Assembly (NCBI RefSeq): GCF_003086295.3
Contig: NC_092051.1
Location: forward strand, 21,819,940 to 21,883,939
Direction of reading: 5' to 3'
Length of the DNA: 64,000 nt
Source: Arachis hypogaea
Lineage: Eukaryota > Streptophyta > Magnoliopsida > Fabales > Fabaceae
The notes under the pieces are model-generated. The model searched no databases. It saw only the letters and a list, made by a program, of their open reading frames with translations, and was not told where the DNA came from. Numbering within the stretch: position 1 is the stretch's first letter; the number at the start of each line of letters is the position of its first letter. Shown here in pieces: positions 11,839-21,579 of the stretch. The position numbers were made by a program, and so were the translations under genes.

Positions 11839-12293
11839 CAGCCCCAAAACTTGACCTGGTGATATTTTGATGAAATAAGTTGAGCTTTTATTAAGTTATA
11901 ACTCGGCCTTTGTTAACGGTATGGAGCCCCAGTTCAACATATTTTATCAAATAAAAATGAATGTAAAACAAGTAGCGGTTACAATTTTGTTGAAAAAAGG
12001 AAAAAAATTGAAAAATCTTGTTATTAAAAAGTGTGTGTAATTCCAATTTCTAATGAGATTTATTATTGTTGGTTTCTTTGGGAAACAACGGCTGTGATGA
12101 ATTTGGAACTAAAACGTTTTATTAAATGTTGGCTAACTCATTTTGGAATCATGGAGGTTTTATTGAAGTAAGTGCAGTTTCGTTAAAACATGTTTTTTGA
12201 ATATTAAGAGATGAGTATAAGAGGTTATTTCACTTTCTATTTTAAATTTTTATCCCTTCACTTTCTTCCTTCCTTTTTGTTTATGGTAAACAA

Positions 12294-15200
12294 TGGGTAA
12301 GAAAAAAAGAAAAAATTTGCAAAAATTTAATGATGATGGGTCTTATAATTGTGGGTGAGTGAGGATGTGAAGGTTCGTGGGTCTCACTTCGTTGATAAGG
12401 ATAGTGTGGATGAAATAGATACTTCAAAGATAATAAGGTCTGGGATTCGGATAGAATTGTTGTCATGCACGAGGGTTGAGCATGTCTTTTATAGAAAAAA
12501 TCATTTTGAGTATTTTTATATATATAGTTGTGTTTTGGAAGAGTTTCGGGTGAAGCTTCTATTCACAGGCTTTGAGTGTAGTGTTTTGAAGCAGTTGAAT
12601 TGTGCTTTGTCTCAGTTGTATCCAAATAGTTGGATATTTTTTAGGTTTATTGATGGACTTTCTGGAAGTGAAACCTTCGTTAGAGTTGTTTTTCTCAATG
12701 TTTCATGTGAAAGAGGTTTGGAAAGGGGTGTGGGTAAATTTGAATAGCTCGCCTGATTTTGCGATTTTTAAACTTTATAAATCGTTATTCAAGGATTGAT
12801 GAATGGAAAATTGATGGTATAGAATTTCACATATGAATTTTCGTTGCAAGTATAGTTTCTAAACCAACAATAATCTTTTCATAAAAAAATTTGTTTGTCA
12901 CAAGTAACAAACTCCTAAAATTAATAACTGAAGTATTCAAACCTCGGGTCGTTCTCCCTAGGAATTGCAATAAAGTGTTCTTGTCATTGGCTATGAAGTA
13001 TGTTTTGGGGTTTTTGAGTTAAGAGACAAGAAATATAAATTGCAAAGAAATAAACTAACACTAACAAAAACTCTTGGCAAGGTATGAGAACTAGAAGTCT
13101 TATCCTAGCTATCCTTATCAATTGTGATGAGAATTGTCCATTGCTCCCACTTAGTTAACCTCTAACTATGAAGGAAAGTCGAGTGGATGAATTAACTTGA
13201 TTCCACAAGTCCTAGCCAAATCATAATGAAAGACTAGCTTTAGTGGCATTCAAGTCAATTAGTAACTTCTAATTATCAATCAACAAAGGAGTTTGATAAC
13301 TCAAGAGTCACTAATTACTCTACCTAGGCCAAGAGGGAAAAAATATATTCTAAAATCCAACCAAGCATTTTGTCAAGCACTTGGAAGGCACAAAAAGAAA
13401 TCATAGTAAATTGCAAGGAAAGTAAATCTACACTACTCAATTGCAAGGAATTAACAACAATAAAGCAAATCAACAATAAAGGAAATCAAAACATGAATTG
13501 CATTAAAAGGAAAATGGAAGAACAAAAGTGCATCAACATAAAAGTAGAAAATTACAAGAACTAAATGCTAAACTAGAGAGAGGAGAGGTAGAGAAAAAAG
13601 AACTTGCAAAGGAAACGTAAATCAAAGCATGAAATTAACCTATATCTAAGAAATTCTAATCTAGATCTAACCTAATCCTAATTCTAGAGAGAAGTAAGAG
13701 CTTCTCTCTCTAGAAACTAACTTTCCCTTCAAAACTAAACTAAACTAAACTAATTGGTCACTAATTGTGATTCCCCTTCAGTCCTTGGGTTAAATAGCAT
13801 CAGAGATGAGTTGGATTTGGGCCTGAAAAGCCCATAAATCGCCCCCAGCGGATTTGCTTTAAGTGGGTCACGTGTGAGCATCGACGCGTACGCGTACATC
13901 ACGCGTGCGCGTCGCTTGACGATTTTGCTTCCCACGCGTACGCGTCATGTACGCGTGCGTGTCGCCATGCGACCTCACAATTCACGCGTGTGCGTCTGCT
14001 GCGGTGCGCGTCGTTGATCTCATCCCAAATCCTTGATTTTCCATGATTTCTCCACTTTGCATGCTTTTCTCTTCATTTCTTTGATCCATTCCTAGCCTTT
14101 TCAACCTGAAATCACTAACACACACATCAAGGCATCTAGTAGAATTAACGGTAAATTAAAATTAACCAATTAAGGCCTAAAAATTATGTTTTAACTCTTA
14201 AGCGGAAATTAGGAGACAATCATGAAACCATGCTATTTTAGTGGGTAAATGTGGGAAAAGGGTGATAAAATTCCCTAAATTCAGCATAGGATGCACCACC
14301 AAATAGCGGTGCATCAAAGATTTCAAAGAAATATTTTTGAAAATAAAATCAGCGGAGAAATATTTTCCGTTTTATCTTTATGAACATCTCAGCGAGAAAT
14401 TTTCTCTTTGGTGGTGTTTACAACCACAACATATTTTGGGTCCTAAGAAAATAAGTCCAAGGAATAAATGTATAATTGATTATTTGTTGGGTGTTGTTGG
14501 TAGAGAAAAGTTAATTTTTGTTTTTGATTTGCTTCTGTAAAAAGAGGACGAAATGTTAGTGGTGAATTATCTTGGTAAGGTTTGATAGGAAGTGTTTGTG
14601 TATTTAGAAATAGTTCGTATTTCGATATTAATGTGTGTTTCTCTTGTGTAGCTGAAAAATACCTAAGTGTGTCTGCTGCGAGTTTGAGAGTTCGTCTCAA
14701 GACAAAAAATTTGGAAAAAGAGGGTTCGTCTTCAATCCTCGGAAAAGGAGATGGTGAGGGGGAGGTCAATTAACCGAGTCGAGGGAGGAAGAAGAATATT
14801 TTTAAAATGAGAAAATCTGACCTTATCGATATTGATGCATCCGATGACTTAGTGGAAAAGTCGAAAGAGATTCCTTTGGAAGATCTGGCTACGTTTGTAA
14901 GTAATCAATAAAAATTGCATGGTTTTGCCGATGATGGTGATGGTTCTTCAATATGGAATAAAAATTTTCCTTCATGGTTGTTGCGAATGAGACATTGCAG
15001 TCCTCATTCAATGTGGATTTGGTGAACAAGATTGGGGATGTTGCAATTGATCAATACCTACAGGTATGAGTTGATTATGTATATTTATAAAATATCGAAA
15101 AAATTAGTTAGTTGATAAATTTTCATTTATTTAAGTGCTCAGATTCCATTTGGCAAGCATTGGTCGAAGTCGGGAGATGAAACAAAAGAAGCTGTCAGAG

Positions 15201-15508
15201 AAAACTGATGAGTTGGCCAAATTAAAAAGTAATTTAGATAAGAAGGATGATATCATAGCCGAGTTAAAAAGAAATTGTCGGAAAAAGAAGAAGAGCTAAA
15301 AACTGTTAAGAGTAGTTATGAGAAAGAGACGGAGTTGCTGAAGAAGAGAGATAGTAATCTCTCTACTATGAATATCCAAATGACTGAGGTGACTGTAAAA
15401 TTAAAAAATTTGAAAAACAGTAGGCAAACAAAAATTTTAGATGTCTTTGCTGAAGGTTTTGAGTGTGCTGTTACTCAAGCGAAGTTGTTAGCTATAATAT
15501 TGCTTTAA
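12294..15508 (+). pseudogene. Antisense Transposase_28-like ORF of gypsy element 2, split by a solo LTR
   Basis: The gene is antisense to the element's pol. It starts MGKKKRKNLQKFNDDGSYN at 12294, shifts frame near 12345 into WVSEDVKVRGSHFVDKD, and continues through FRVKLLFTGFECSVL and CALSQLYPNSW. It shifts frame again and reads to SPDFAIFKLYKSLFKD at 12796. After the inserted LTR it resumes FKEIF..KYFPFYLYEHLSEKF (14317 on). A coiled-coil C-terminus follows (15180-15508, MSEKEEELKTVKSSYEKE). These parts fit the PF04195 'putative gypsy type transposon' family. The 3' end overlaps the end of pol by about 20 bases, tail to tail. Confidence 0.65.
12797..14316 (-). mobile_element. Solo LTR inserted in the antisense ORF
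   Basis: The 1520-bp insert starts TGATGAATGG and ends GGTGCATCA on the plus strand, so it has TG..CA ends. It is flanked by AGGAT (12792-12796) and AAGAT (14317-14321), a 5-bp TSD with one mismatch. Removing it and one TSD copy restores the reading ..SLFKD-FKE.. of the host ORF. No internal coding region is present, so it is a solo LTR left by recombination. The stretch 13880-14010 is full of ACGCGTACGCGT/GTGCGCGTCG words. The last 600 bp (minus sense) also occur, inverted, at 160-754. Confidence 0.8.
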
Positions 15509-18500
15509 AGAAGAAATATTCCAAGTGTTAGGTAACATTGTACCATCTAAATATTTGAGCTTATAAGCTCCTTTTCCGAGGACTTCAAGGATTCTTAGTG
15601 GGCCTTCCCATTTGTCAGCGAGCTTTCCATGGGATGGAGGTCGTCTAGCTTGCTCGATCTTTCTGAGTACTAAGTCGCCAACTTGAAAGGAGTGAGGATT
15701 GACCTTTTGATTGTACTGCCTAGCTATGTGTTGTTGCATTGCTCAATGGTGGACAGAGGCTATGTCTCTGATTTCTTCAATTAAATCGAGTTCGACTCTC
15801 CGAGCTTTATCATGATTAGTTGCTTATGTTCTTAGTAAAGATTGAGAAATCTCCAAAGGAATCATGATATCGGATCCGTAGACTAAACGGAACAGGGTTT
15901 CCTTAGTAGTAGAATGTGCAGTGGTGTTATAGCCACAAAGGATTTCTGGAATCATCTCGACCCAAAGTCCTTTTGCATCATCTAATTTCTTTCTCAAAGC
16001 ACGTAGGACAACTTTGTTGGCAGCTTCAGCTAATTCGTTGTCTACAGATGTTCAACTGAAGAGAAGTGTTGTTGGATTTTCAAGTTTTGTAAAAAAGATA
16101 TGAATTTCTGGTCGACAAACTGACAACCATTGTCAGTATAATATGATGAGGTATATCGAATCTACATATAATGTGTTTCTAAACAAAAGAAATCATTTAT
16201 TGTGATGTGATTTTGGTCAATGGTTGTGCCTCAATTCATTTGGAAAAATAGTTAATTTCTACAACTAAAAATTTTACCTGTCCTGGTGCAATAGGAAAAG
16301 GGTCGAGGATGTCAATCCCCCACTAGTAGAATAGCCAACTTACCTCAGAGTGATGAAATAACTCACATGTATATTGGAGCATATTTTTTTTACAATTTGT
16401 ACAGGTTTTTACCTTTTGATAATAGTCTGTTTGTAAGCTCGGCTAGAAAAAACCTGCTCAAAAATTTTGGAGGATAAGCTTTGTGCTCCTATATGTGTTC
16501 TGCATATTCCTTCATGAACCTCGGCTAAGATAAGATTGGCTTCTGACCTATTTAGACAATTTAATAGAGGACGAGTATAGCCTCGTCTATACAGGTTATC
16601 ATTTAACAATGTTAAGAATGAAGCTTGTCTCCTGAATTTTTTCAAATTTGTAATTTTAGGGGAGATATTTCCGGTTTTTAGATAATGGATGTAAGACCAT
16701 TGCCAACCATCTTGTCAGCAATATGGAAAATGTTAATGAAATGGGTGCTTACTGTAATCAAAGTGGATTGTAAAAGAGTAGCAGTGTGTGGTTGTGTACT
16801 GGCGAGCTTTGATAAAATATCGGCTCGGTAATTCTGTTCTCTGGGAATATGATAAATTTCAAATTTAAAAGAATGAGATATACATGTCTTGACAACATCT
16901 AAGTATTTTGTCAAGAGAGGATCTTTTACTTAAAAAGATTGGTTTACTTATTGTACTACCAGGAAAGAATTCATAATGTACCTTTATTGCAGAAATATTT
17001 AATTTGATGGCTAGCCTTAAGTCGGTAATGAGTGCTTCATATTCGGCCTGATTGTTGCTGGTCATGAAGGAGAAGCGTAGAGAATGTTCCAAAACTATTC
17101 CATTGGTGGTTTCAAGAATGATTCCTGCTCCCAACCACTGAGAGTTAGAGGCGCTATCGACGTATAGTGTCCATTCTGCTGGCAGGTCATCGAAAATAGG
17201 TGCAGTAAACTCGACAACAAAGTCGGTAAGGTATTGTGATTTGATTGAGCCTTGGGATTGATATTTGATATCAAACTTGGATAATTCGATAGACCACTTT
17301 ATTAATCATCCCGCCAGTTCTGGTTTTGTGAGCACTTATCATAGCGGTTTCTCAGTTCGGACATTGATGGTATGACTTTGGAAATAAGATCGGAGACGTC
17401 TAGCTAGCTGAGAATACTAAAGCAAGTGCGAGTTTTTCTATCTTTGGAATTTGGGTAGCGAAGCTCGGCATTTTGGAGTAATTTGCTAATGAAGTAAACA
17501 TGCTATTGCATCTTGTTCTTTTCTAAAACAAGAACAGAATTAATTGCACAGTCAGTAATAGATAGATAAAGATAAAGCTCTTCTCCAAGTTCAGGTTTTT
17601 GCAAAATGGGAGGTTTTAAAAGAATAGTTTTTAAGTTTGAAAAAGCAGTTTCACATTCATCATCCATTTGAAGTTATTTTTCTTTTTGAGTGATTGAAAA
17701 AAGTAGAAAGATTTGGAAGCTAAACAGGGTAAGAATCTTGATAAAGCAGCGAGTCTCCCTATTTGTTGTTGGACCTCTGTAACTGTTTGAGGACTTTGCA
17801 TCTCAAGAACAGCTTAGCATTTTTCAGGGTTTGCCTATATACCTCGGCTTGTCAGCATAAAGCCGAGAAGTTTACCTCCTTGGACACCAAAGGCACATTT
17901 CTCAGGGTTTAATCTCCTGTTGTACTTTTAGATTTGTGCAAAAATCTCCACAAGGTCGTCTACATGAGACTTTCCGACTTTAGTTTTTGCGTCCATGTCA
18001 TCAACATAGATTTCAATGTTCCGACCAATTTTCTTGGCTTATATTTTTGTCATAAGTCATTGGTAAGTAGCTCCTGCATTCTTAAGGCCAAAAGGCATAA
18101 CTTTATAGCAAAAATTACCGTATTCAGTTATAAAAGTAGTTTTGTCTTGGTCTAATGGATGCATAAGGATCTGGTTATAACCAGAGTATGTATCTATGAA
18201 ACTTAAAGTGCCAAAGTCAAGTGAATTATCAACTGTTGCATCAATGGATGGTAAAGGGTATGCATCTTTAGGACATGTTTTGTTTAGATCGGTGAAGTCG
18301 ACGCACATGCGTCATTTACCATTATGTTTCTTTACCATGACAACACTGGCTAACTATGTTATGAATCTGAGCTGCAGATGAAGCTGGCATCGATGAGCTT
18401 TTTGGTCTCTTCCAAGGACGCTTGTTTCTTTTCCAATCTCAGGTTGCACTTTTTTGTGCTATAGGTCAAATTGACGGGTTTATCACCAGCTTATGAGATA

Positions 18501-18562
18501 TTATTGAGAGATTGATGCCTGGCATGTCTACGGGTGTCCAGGCGAATAGATCGGCATTTTGT
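15488..18562 (-). pseudogene. Gypsy element 2 pol: RT, RNase H, integrase (decayed)
   Basis: Minus-strand reading order: a fusion point at NADLFAWTPVDMPGI (about 18560); RT with MCVDFTDLNKTCPKDAYPLP and VMPFGLKNAGATYQ (18308-18057) and the catalytic IYVDDM near 18010; RNase H with MGAGIILETTNGIVLEHSL and NNQAEYEAL (17134 on) and YHIPREQNYRADILSKLA (about 16850). The integrase H2C2 zinc region reads LYRRGYTRPLLNCLNRSE..VHEGICRTHIG (about 16600). The C-terminus is RQYNQKVNPHSFQVGDLVL..SSLKQYYS, ending at 15488. Protease and the RT N-terminus are deleted. Stops and frameshifts occur throughout, for example in the integrase core at 15830-16120. Confidence 0.8.
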
Positions 18563-19791
18563 CCTTGGCACAGCTCTTCAATTTCCATTTTACCCTTAGT
18601 TTTTTCTCGAAACTCAACCAATGTTTTGGGCTTGGCCACTGTGATGGATTTTTGAAACTTTCCGGGGTGGAGTCCACTTTTTATAGCATGCAGATGTACT
18701 TCAGGGTGAAAGTTTGGGATGTTCATCGCTACTTTGCTGTAGGGGTGCACACGGGTCGGGTGAAGCCGGGTTTGATGTGACCCAGACCCGACCCGAAATA
18801 TACACCGAGTCTATTTATTAGACCCGAACCCGGCCCTAGACCCGATGAAACCAATACACTTTCGGGCCACAATTATACCGGGTGAAAATCGAGCCGTTAA
18901 AATTACATTACATTACGTTGATACTTTCTTGTAAGCTAGCATGTAAAAATATCCAAATTTCCAAGACTCCAACCATTATTTAACATGGTAAAATTCACTT
19001 AGAAAAATATAACAAGAACCAACCTTTCTTCAAAATTAAAGCATAACCACAATCAATACTAATATTGTTTAATAATACCAAATATTTAAATCAATACAAA
19101 TAACACAATATTATGCATTAGTCTAAAGTCTTATGCATTCTAAACATAAAACATTAACTTAGAGTCTTATAATGACTAATAACACAAAATATTAAGGTTT
19201 ACAATACTTAAATTCCACATAAGAATAGTCATGATCCATTACTAATAACACAAAATATTAATTTTGTATGATGACCGGGCCACCGAGCCGACTTCGGGTG
19301 TCTCGAGCTATGGCCCAGACCCGACCCGAAATAATGACCGGGTTTATTTTTGAGACCCTTACCCGGCCCTAAACCCGATGAAATCATACCAAATTAGCCC
19401 TCAAAGTGTTCGGGACTGGGCCGGACCGGGTCATGTGCACCCCTACTTTGGTGAAGCGGGTGACATACTCCCTTAAACTCTCATGTTGTCCTTGCTTGAT
19501 AGTGTTTAGATAGTCGAAATCATGTAGATAGATGAAAGATGTAGCGAATTGATCTTCAAATTGCTGAGCGAACTCCTGAAAGCATAAAATGGAACCTGCA
19601 GGCAAAGATGAAAACCAATCAAGTGCAGGACCGTCTAAAAAGGTAGGAAAACAACGACACAAAATAGGATCAGAAGCACCGTTCACTATCATCATAGATT
19701 GGAACTTTTTGATGTGCTTTTTCAGATCTCCCATGCCATCGTAGGGAGTCAGAGTTATTGGTAATGCAAACTTTTTGATGTGCTTTTTCAC
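18563..19791 (-). pseudogene. Gypsy element 2 gag, interrupted and truncated
   Basis: Reading from 19791 down gives FALPITLTPYDGMGDLKKHI, then CRCFPTFLDGPALDWFSSLP and EFAQQFEDQFATS, a clear retrotransposon gag domain (PF03732 type). It continues to REYVTRFTKV at the MITE insertion. Beyond the MITE it resumes AMNIPNFHPEVHLHAIKSGL..PKTLVEFREK. The zinc knuckle and protease are absent: the text runs straight into the RT region near 18562, which marks an internal deletion. Confidence 0.75.
18740..19445. mobile_element. hAT-type MITE inserted in gag
   Basis: A 706-bp insert with terminal inverted repeats TAGGGGTGCAC (left) and GTGCACCCCTA (right). It is flanked by CTTTGCTG (18732-18739) and CTTTGGTG (19446-19453), an 8-bp TSD with one mismatch. 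Removing it rejoins the gag reading TRFTKV-AMN. Both subterminal regions are dense in CGGGTC/GACCCG words, while the middle (18900-19260) is AT-rich and non-coding. TSD length and TIR fit the hAT superfamily. No transposase is present. Confidence 0.85.
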
Positions 19792-20038
19792 TTCGACGCT
19801 TAAGTTAGTAAGTAAATAATAGGCTTTGTAAATTACAATGATCTTAACAATTTTCTTACTTTTTTTTTATATATGAAAATGAAGAGTAATGATTATGTCT
19901 CCGAATAATGACGTTTTAAATGAAGAGTAATAACATATCTGATATTTTAGTGCTTATTTAAATGACAGTTATTAACAATTGGTGTAGAACATTTATGACC
20001 GAGTTATAATATATACCCGATGTATAACGGTCGTATCA
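19791..20038 (-). mobile_element. Truncated 5' LTR of gypsy element 2
   Basis: 248 bp aligning with 11590-11838 of the 3' LTR. The 114 bp that should follow on the minus strand (equivalent to 11476-11589), the primer-binding site and the 5' leader are gone. LTR sequence abuts a duplicated gag word (19770-19790, copy of 19704-19724), which marks the deletion point. Confidence 0.75.
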
Positions 20039-20360
20039 ATTTTTAAATATATAATAATTAATTCAATAGTTGATTTTTAGTATACATTCGGTTTTTTTTT
20101 TATCAAAATCTACTATACCGCATGGTTAACGCAGTCATCATTAGTCACCGGATCGCATCTGTGCGGTGGTCCGGGACCAGCGATGACATGACATATTTTG
20201 TCTGCCGACGATGAAAAGCAGCTCAGATTTTCTTGCCTCGTAATTTCCCAAAACACGAGGGGCCTTTTGGGCACTCCGACCACATTTCCATGTCATCAGC
20301 AATGTGAGCTCAAACTACGAGGGGCAAAAGAGTCAATACACGAATACACACACGAGGCCC

Positions 20361-20498
20361 TATATATATTGTTGATTTGTTGTTTTTCCGAAACAAGAAT
20401 CTTCAAGGCAGTGAGCGATCAGTTGAGTCTTGAACTTGATTGTGCCAAGTCAGAAACACAATATATAACTTCTTCCTAATCTTTTAATCTTGAGCTTT

Positions 20499-20548
<50 letters not shown>

Positions 20549-20646
20549 CTGCATTGAAGTTAGAGAAAACCGAACCTTCCTTGTTTCTTCAGATCCAACC
20601 TCCTCCCTCTCTATTTCATTCCACAAACCGCGGAATATTCTTCCAG
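20361..20646 (+). promoter_or_regulatory. Promoter TATA box and first 5' UTR exon of the GH3 gene
   Basis: A TATA box TATATATATT lies at 20361-20370, followed by a leader with a (CT)n tract at 20499-20546. The donor-like word CCAG|GTATTC at 20646/20647 suggests the leader is spliced. The likely acceptor is CATAG at 21560-21564, just before the start codon at 21580. GH3 family genes of this group often have a leader intron. This is inferred from sequence only, without transcript evidence. Confidence 0.45.
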
Positions 20647-21579
20647 GTATTCAATTTCTTTCACTTGCTTCCTTCACAATTATATAACAAACTAATATAA
20701 TAAATAAACATATACACTATATATTTTGTTAGCTTCTGGATTTGATCGTGAATTATGCTTGAGCTCTGGTAAATTTTATTTTCTTTCATTTTCTACCGTT
20801 CCTTTTCGGGAATTAGAGTAGCTAGGCTTGGTTGACCGAACAATTGGTTTTTTTCTTTTATCAGCTTGAGCTCGGGGTTCCCAGCCTCATTCTTTTTTCT
20901 CTTTCTCAACCAATTCGATTGGTTTACTCCGCAAAAGGATATGATATGTCGTCTTTTACGCGCGAGGACAACTTTCTGTTCTCGTCCATTTTTTTCCTTC
21001 GTGGATGACTTTTTCATTCCTTTGACTTTCCCCTTCGGTGTGTTTTTTACAGTTTCGGTAACTCAATTTTTACTCTTCAATTTCCATGCCTTTGCGTGTG
21101 AACTTGATTTCATTTCTAAATAGGAGACCGATAGAGATAGAGATTCTGTTCTATTGAAAAGTTAGGTTGACTTACTTGACTTTCGCCGTAGCAAGTGGAA
21201 GAAAAATTAAACTACTAATACTAAATATGTATTTCTACTACGACTACTACTACTATATGTTTTTATGTTTGTATGTTTGTAAAGGTTCAAAGTATATGCG
21301 GAAATATAAATGTGCATTTGTTCTCTGTTCTTTGAACACGTTGATAATGGAAACATGTATTTCTGTTAAATAAAATTCAGCTGGGTCCTTTACCGAGAAA
21401 AACAAAAGGAGGTCAGGTCTGGTACACAAATTAATTAAATGAAATAGTAATACCGCACAAATGCGATGTTTGAAAATTGTTGTTTGTCCTTTTTCTGAAT
21501 TGAGATAAACAGAAACACGTTACCCTTTGTCTCTCCCATTTTCTGCATATATATGACATCATAGCGTGTTGTGAAGAAC

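Larger units (their letters stand above)
11476..20038 (-). mobile_element. Degraded Tat-type Ty3-gypsy retrotransposon (element 2), outer boundaries resolved
   Basis: The element begins TGTGGAGG at 11476 and ends GTATCA at 20038. The 5-base word ATTTT lies just outside both ends (11471-11475 and 20039-20043). Both ends share LTR sequence in direct orientation (..CCGATGTATAACGGTCGTATCA). On the minus strand it runs gag, (protease lost), RT, RNase H, integrase, then an antisense gene, then the 3' LTR. Two later insertions interrupt it: a solo LTR at 12797-14316 and a hAT MITE at 18740-19445. Frameshifts, stops and deletions make it inactive. By eye the two LTR copies differ at about one site in seven, mostly transitions, so it is an old insertion. 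Confidence 0.85.

Noticed and set aside
12281..12466. 61-codon minus-strand frame
   Set aside because: Shadow of the antisense Transposase_28-like ORF start on the plus strand.
20490..20700. Two Leu/Ser-rich frames over the CT tract
   Set aside because: They are translations of the (CT)n leader repeat upstream of the GH3 gene.
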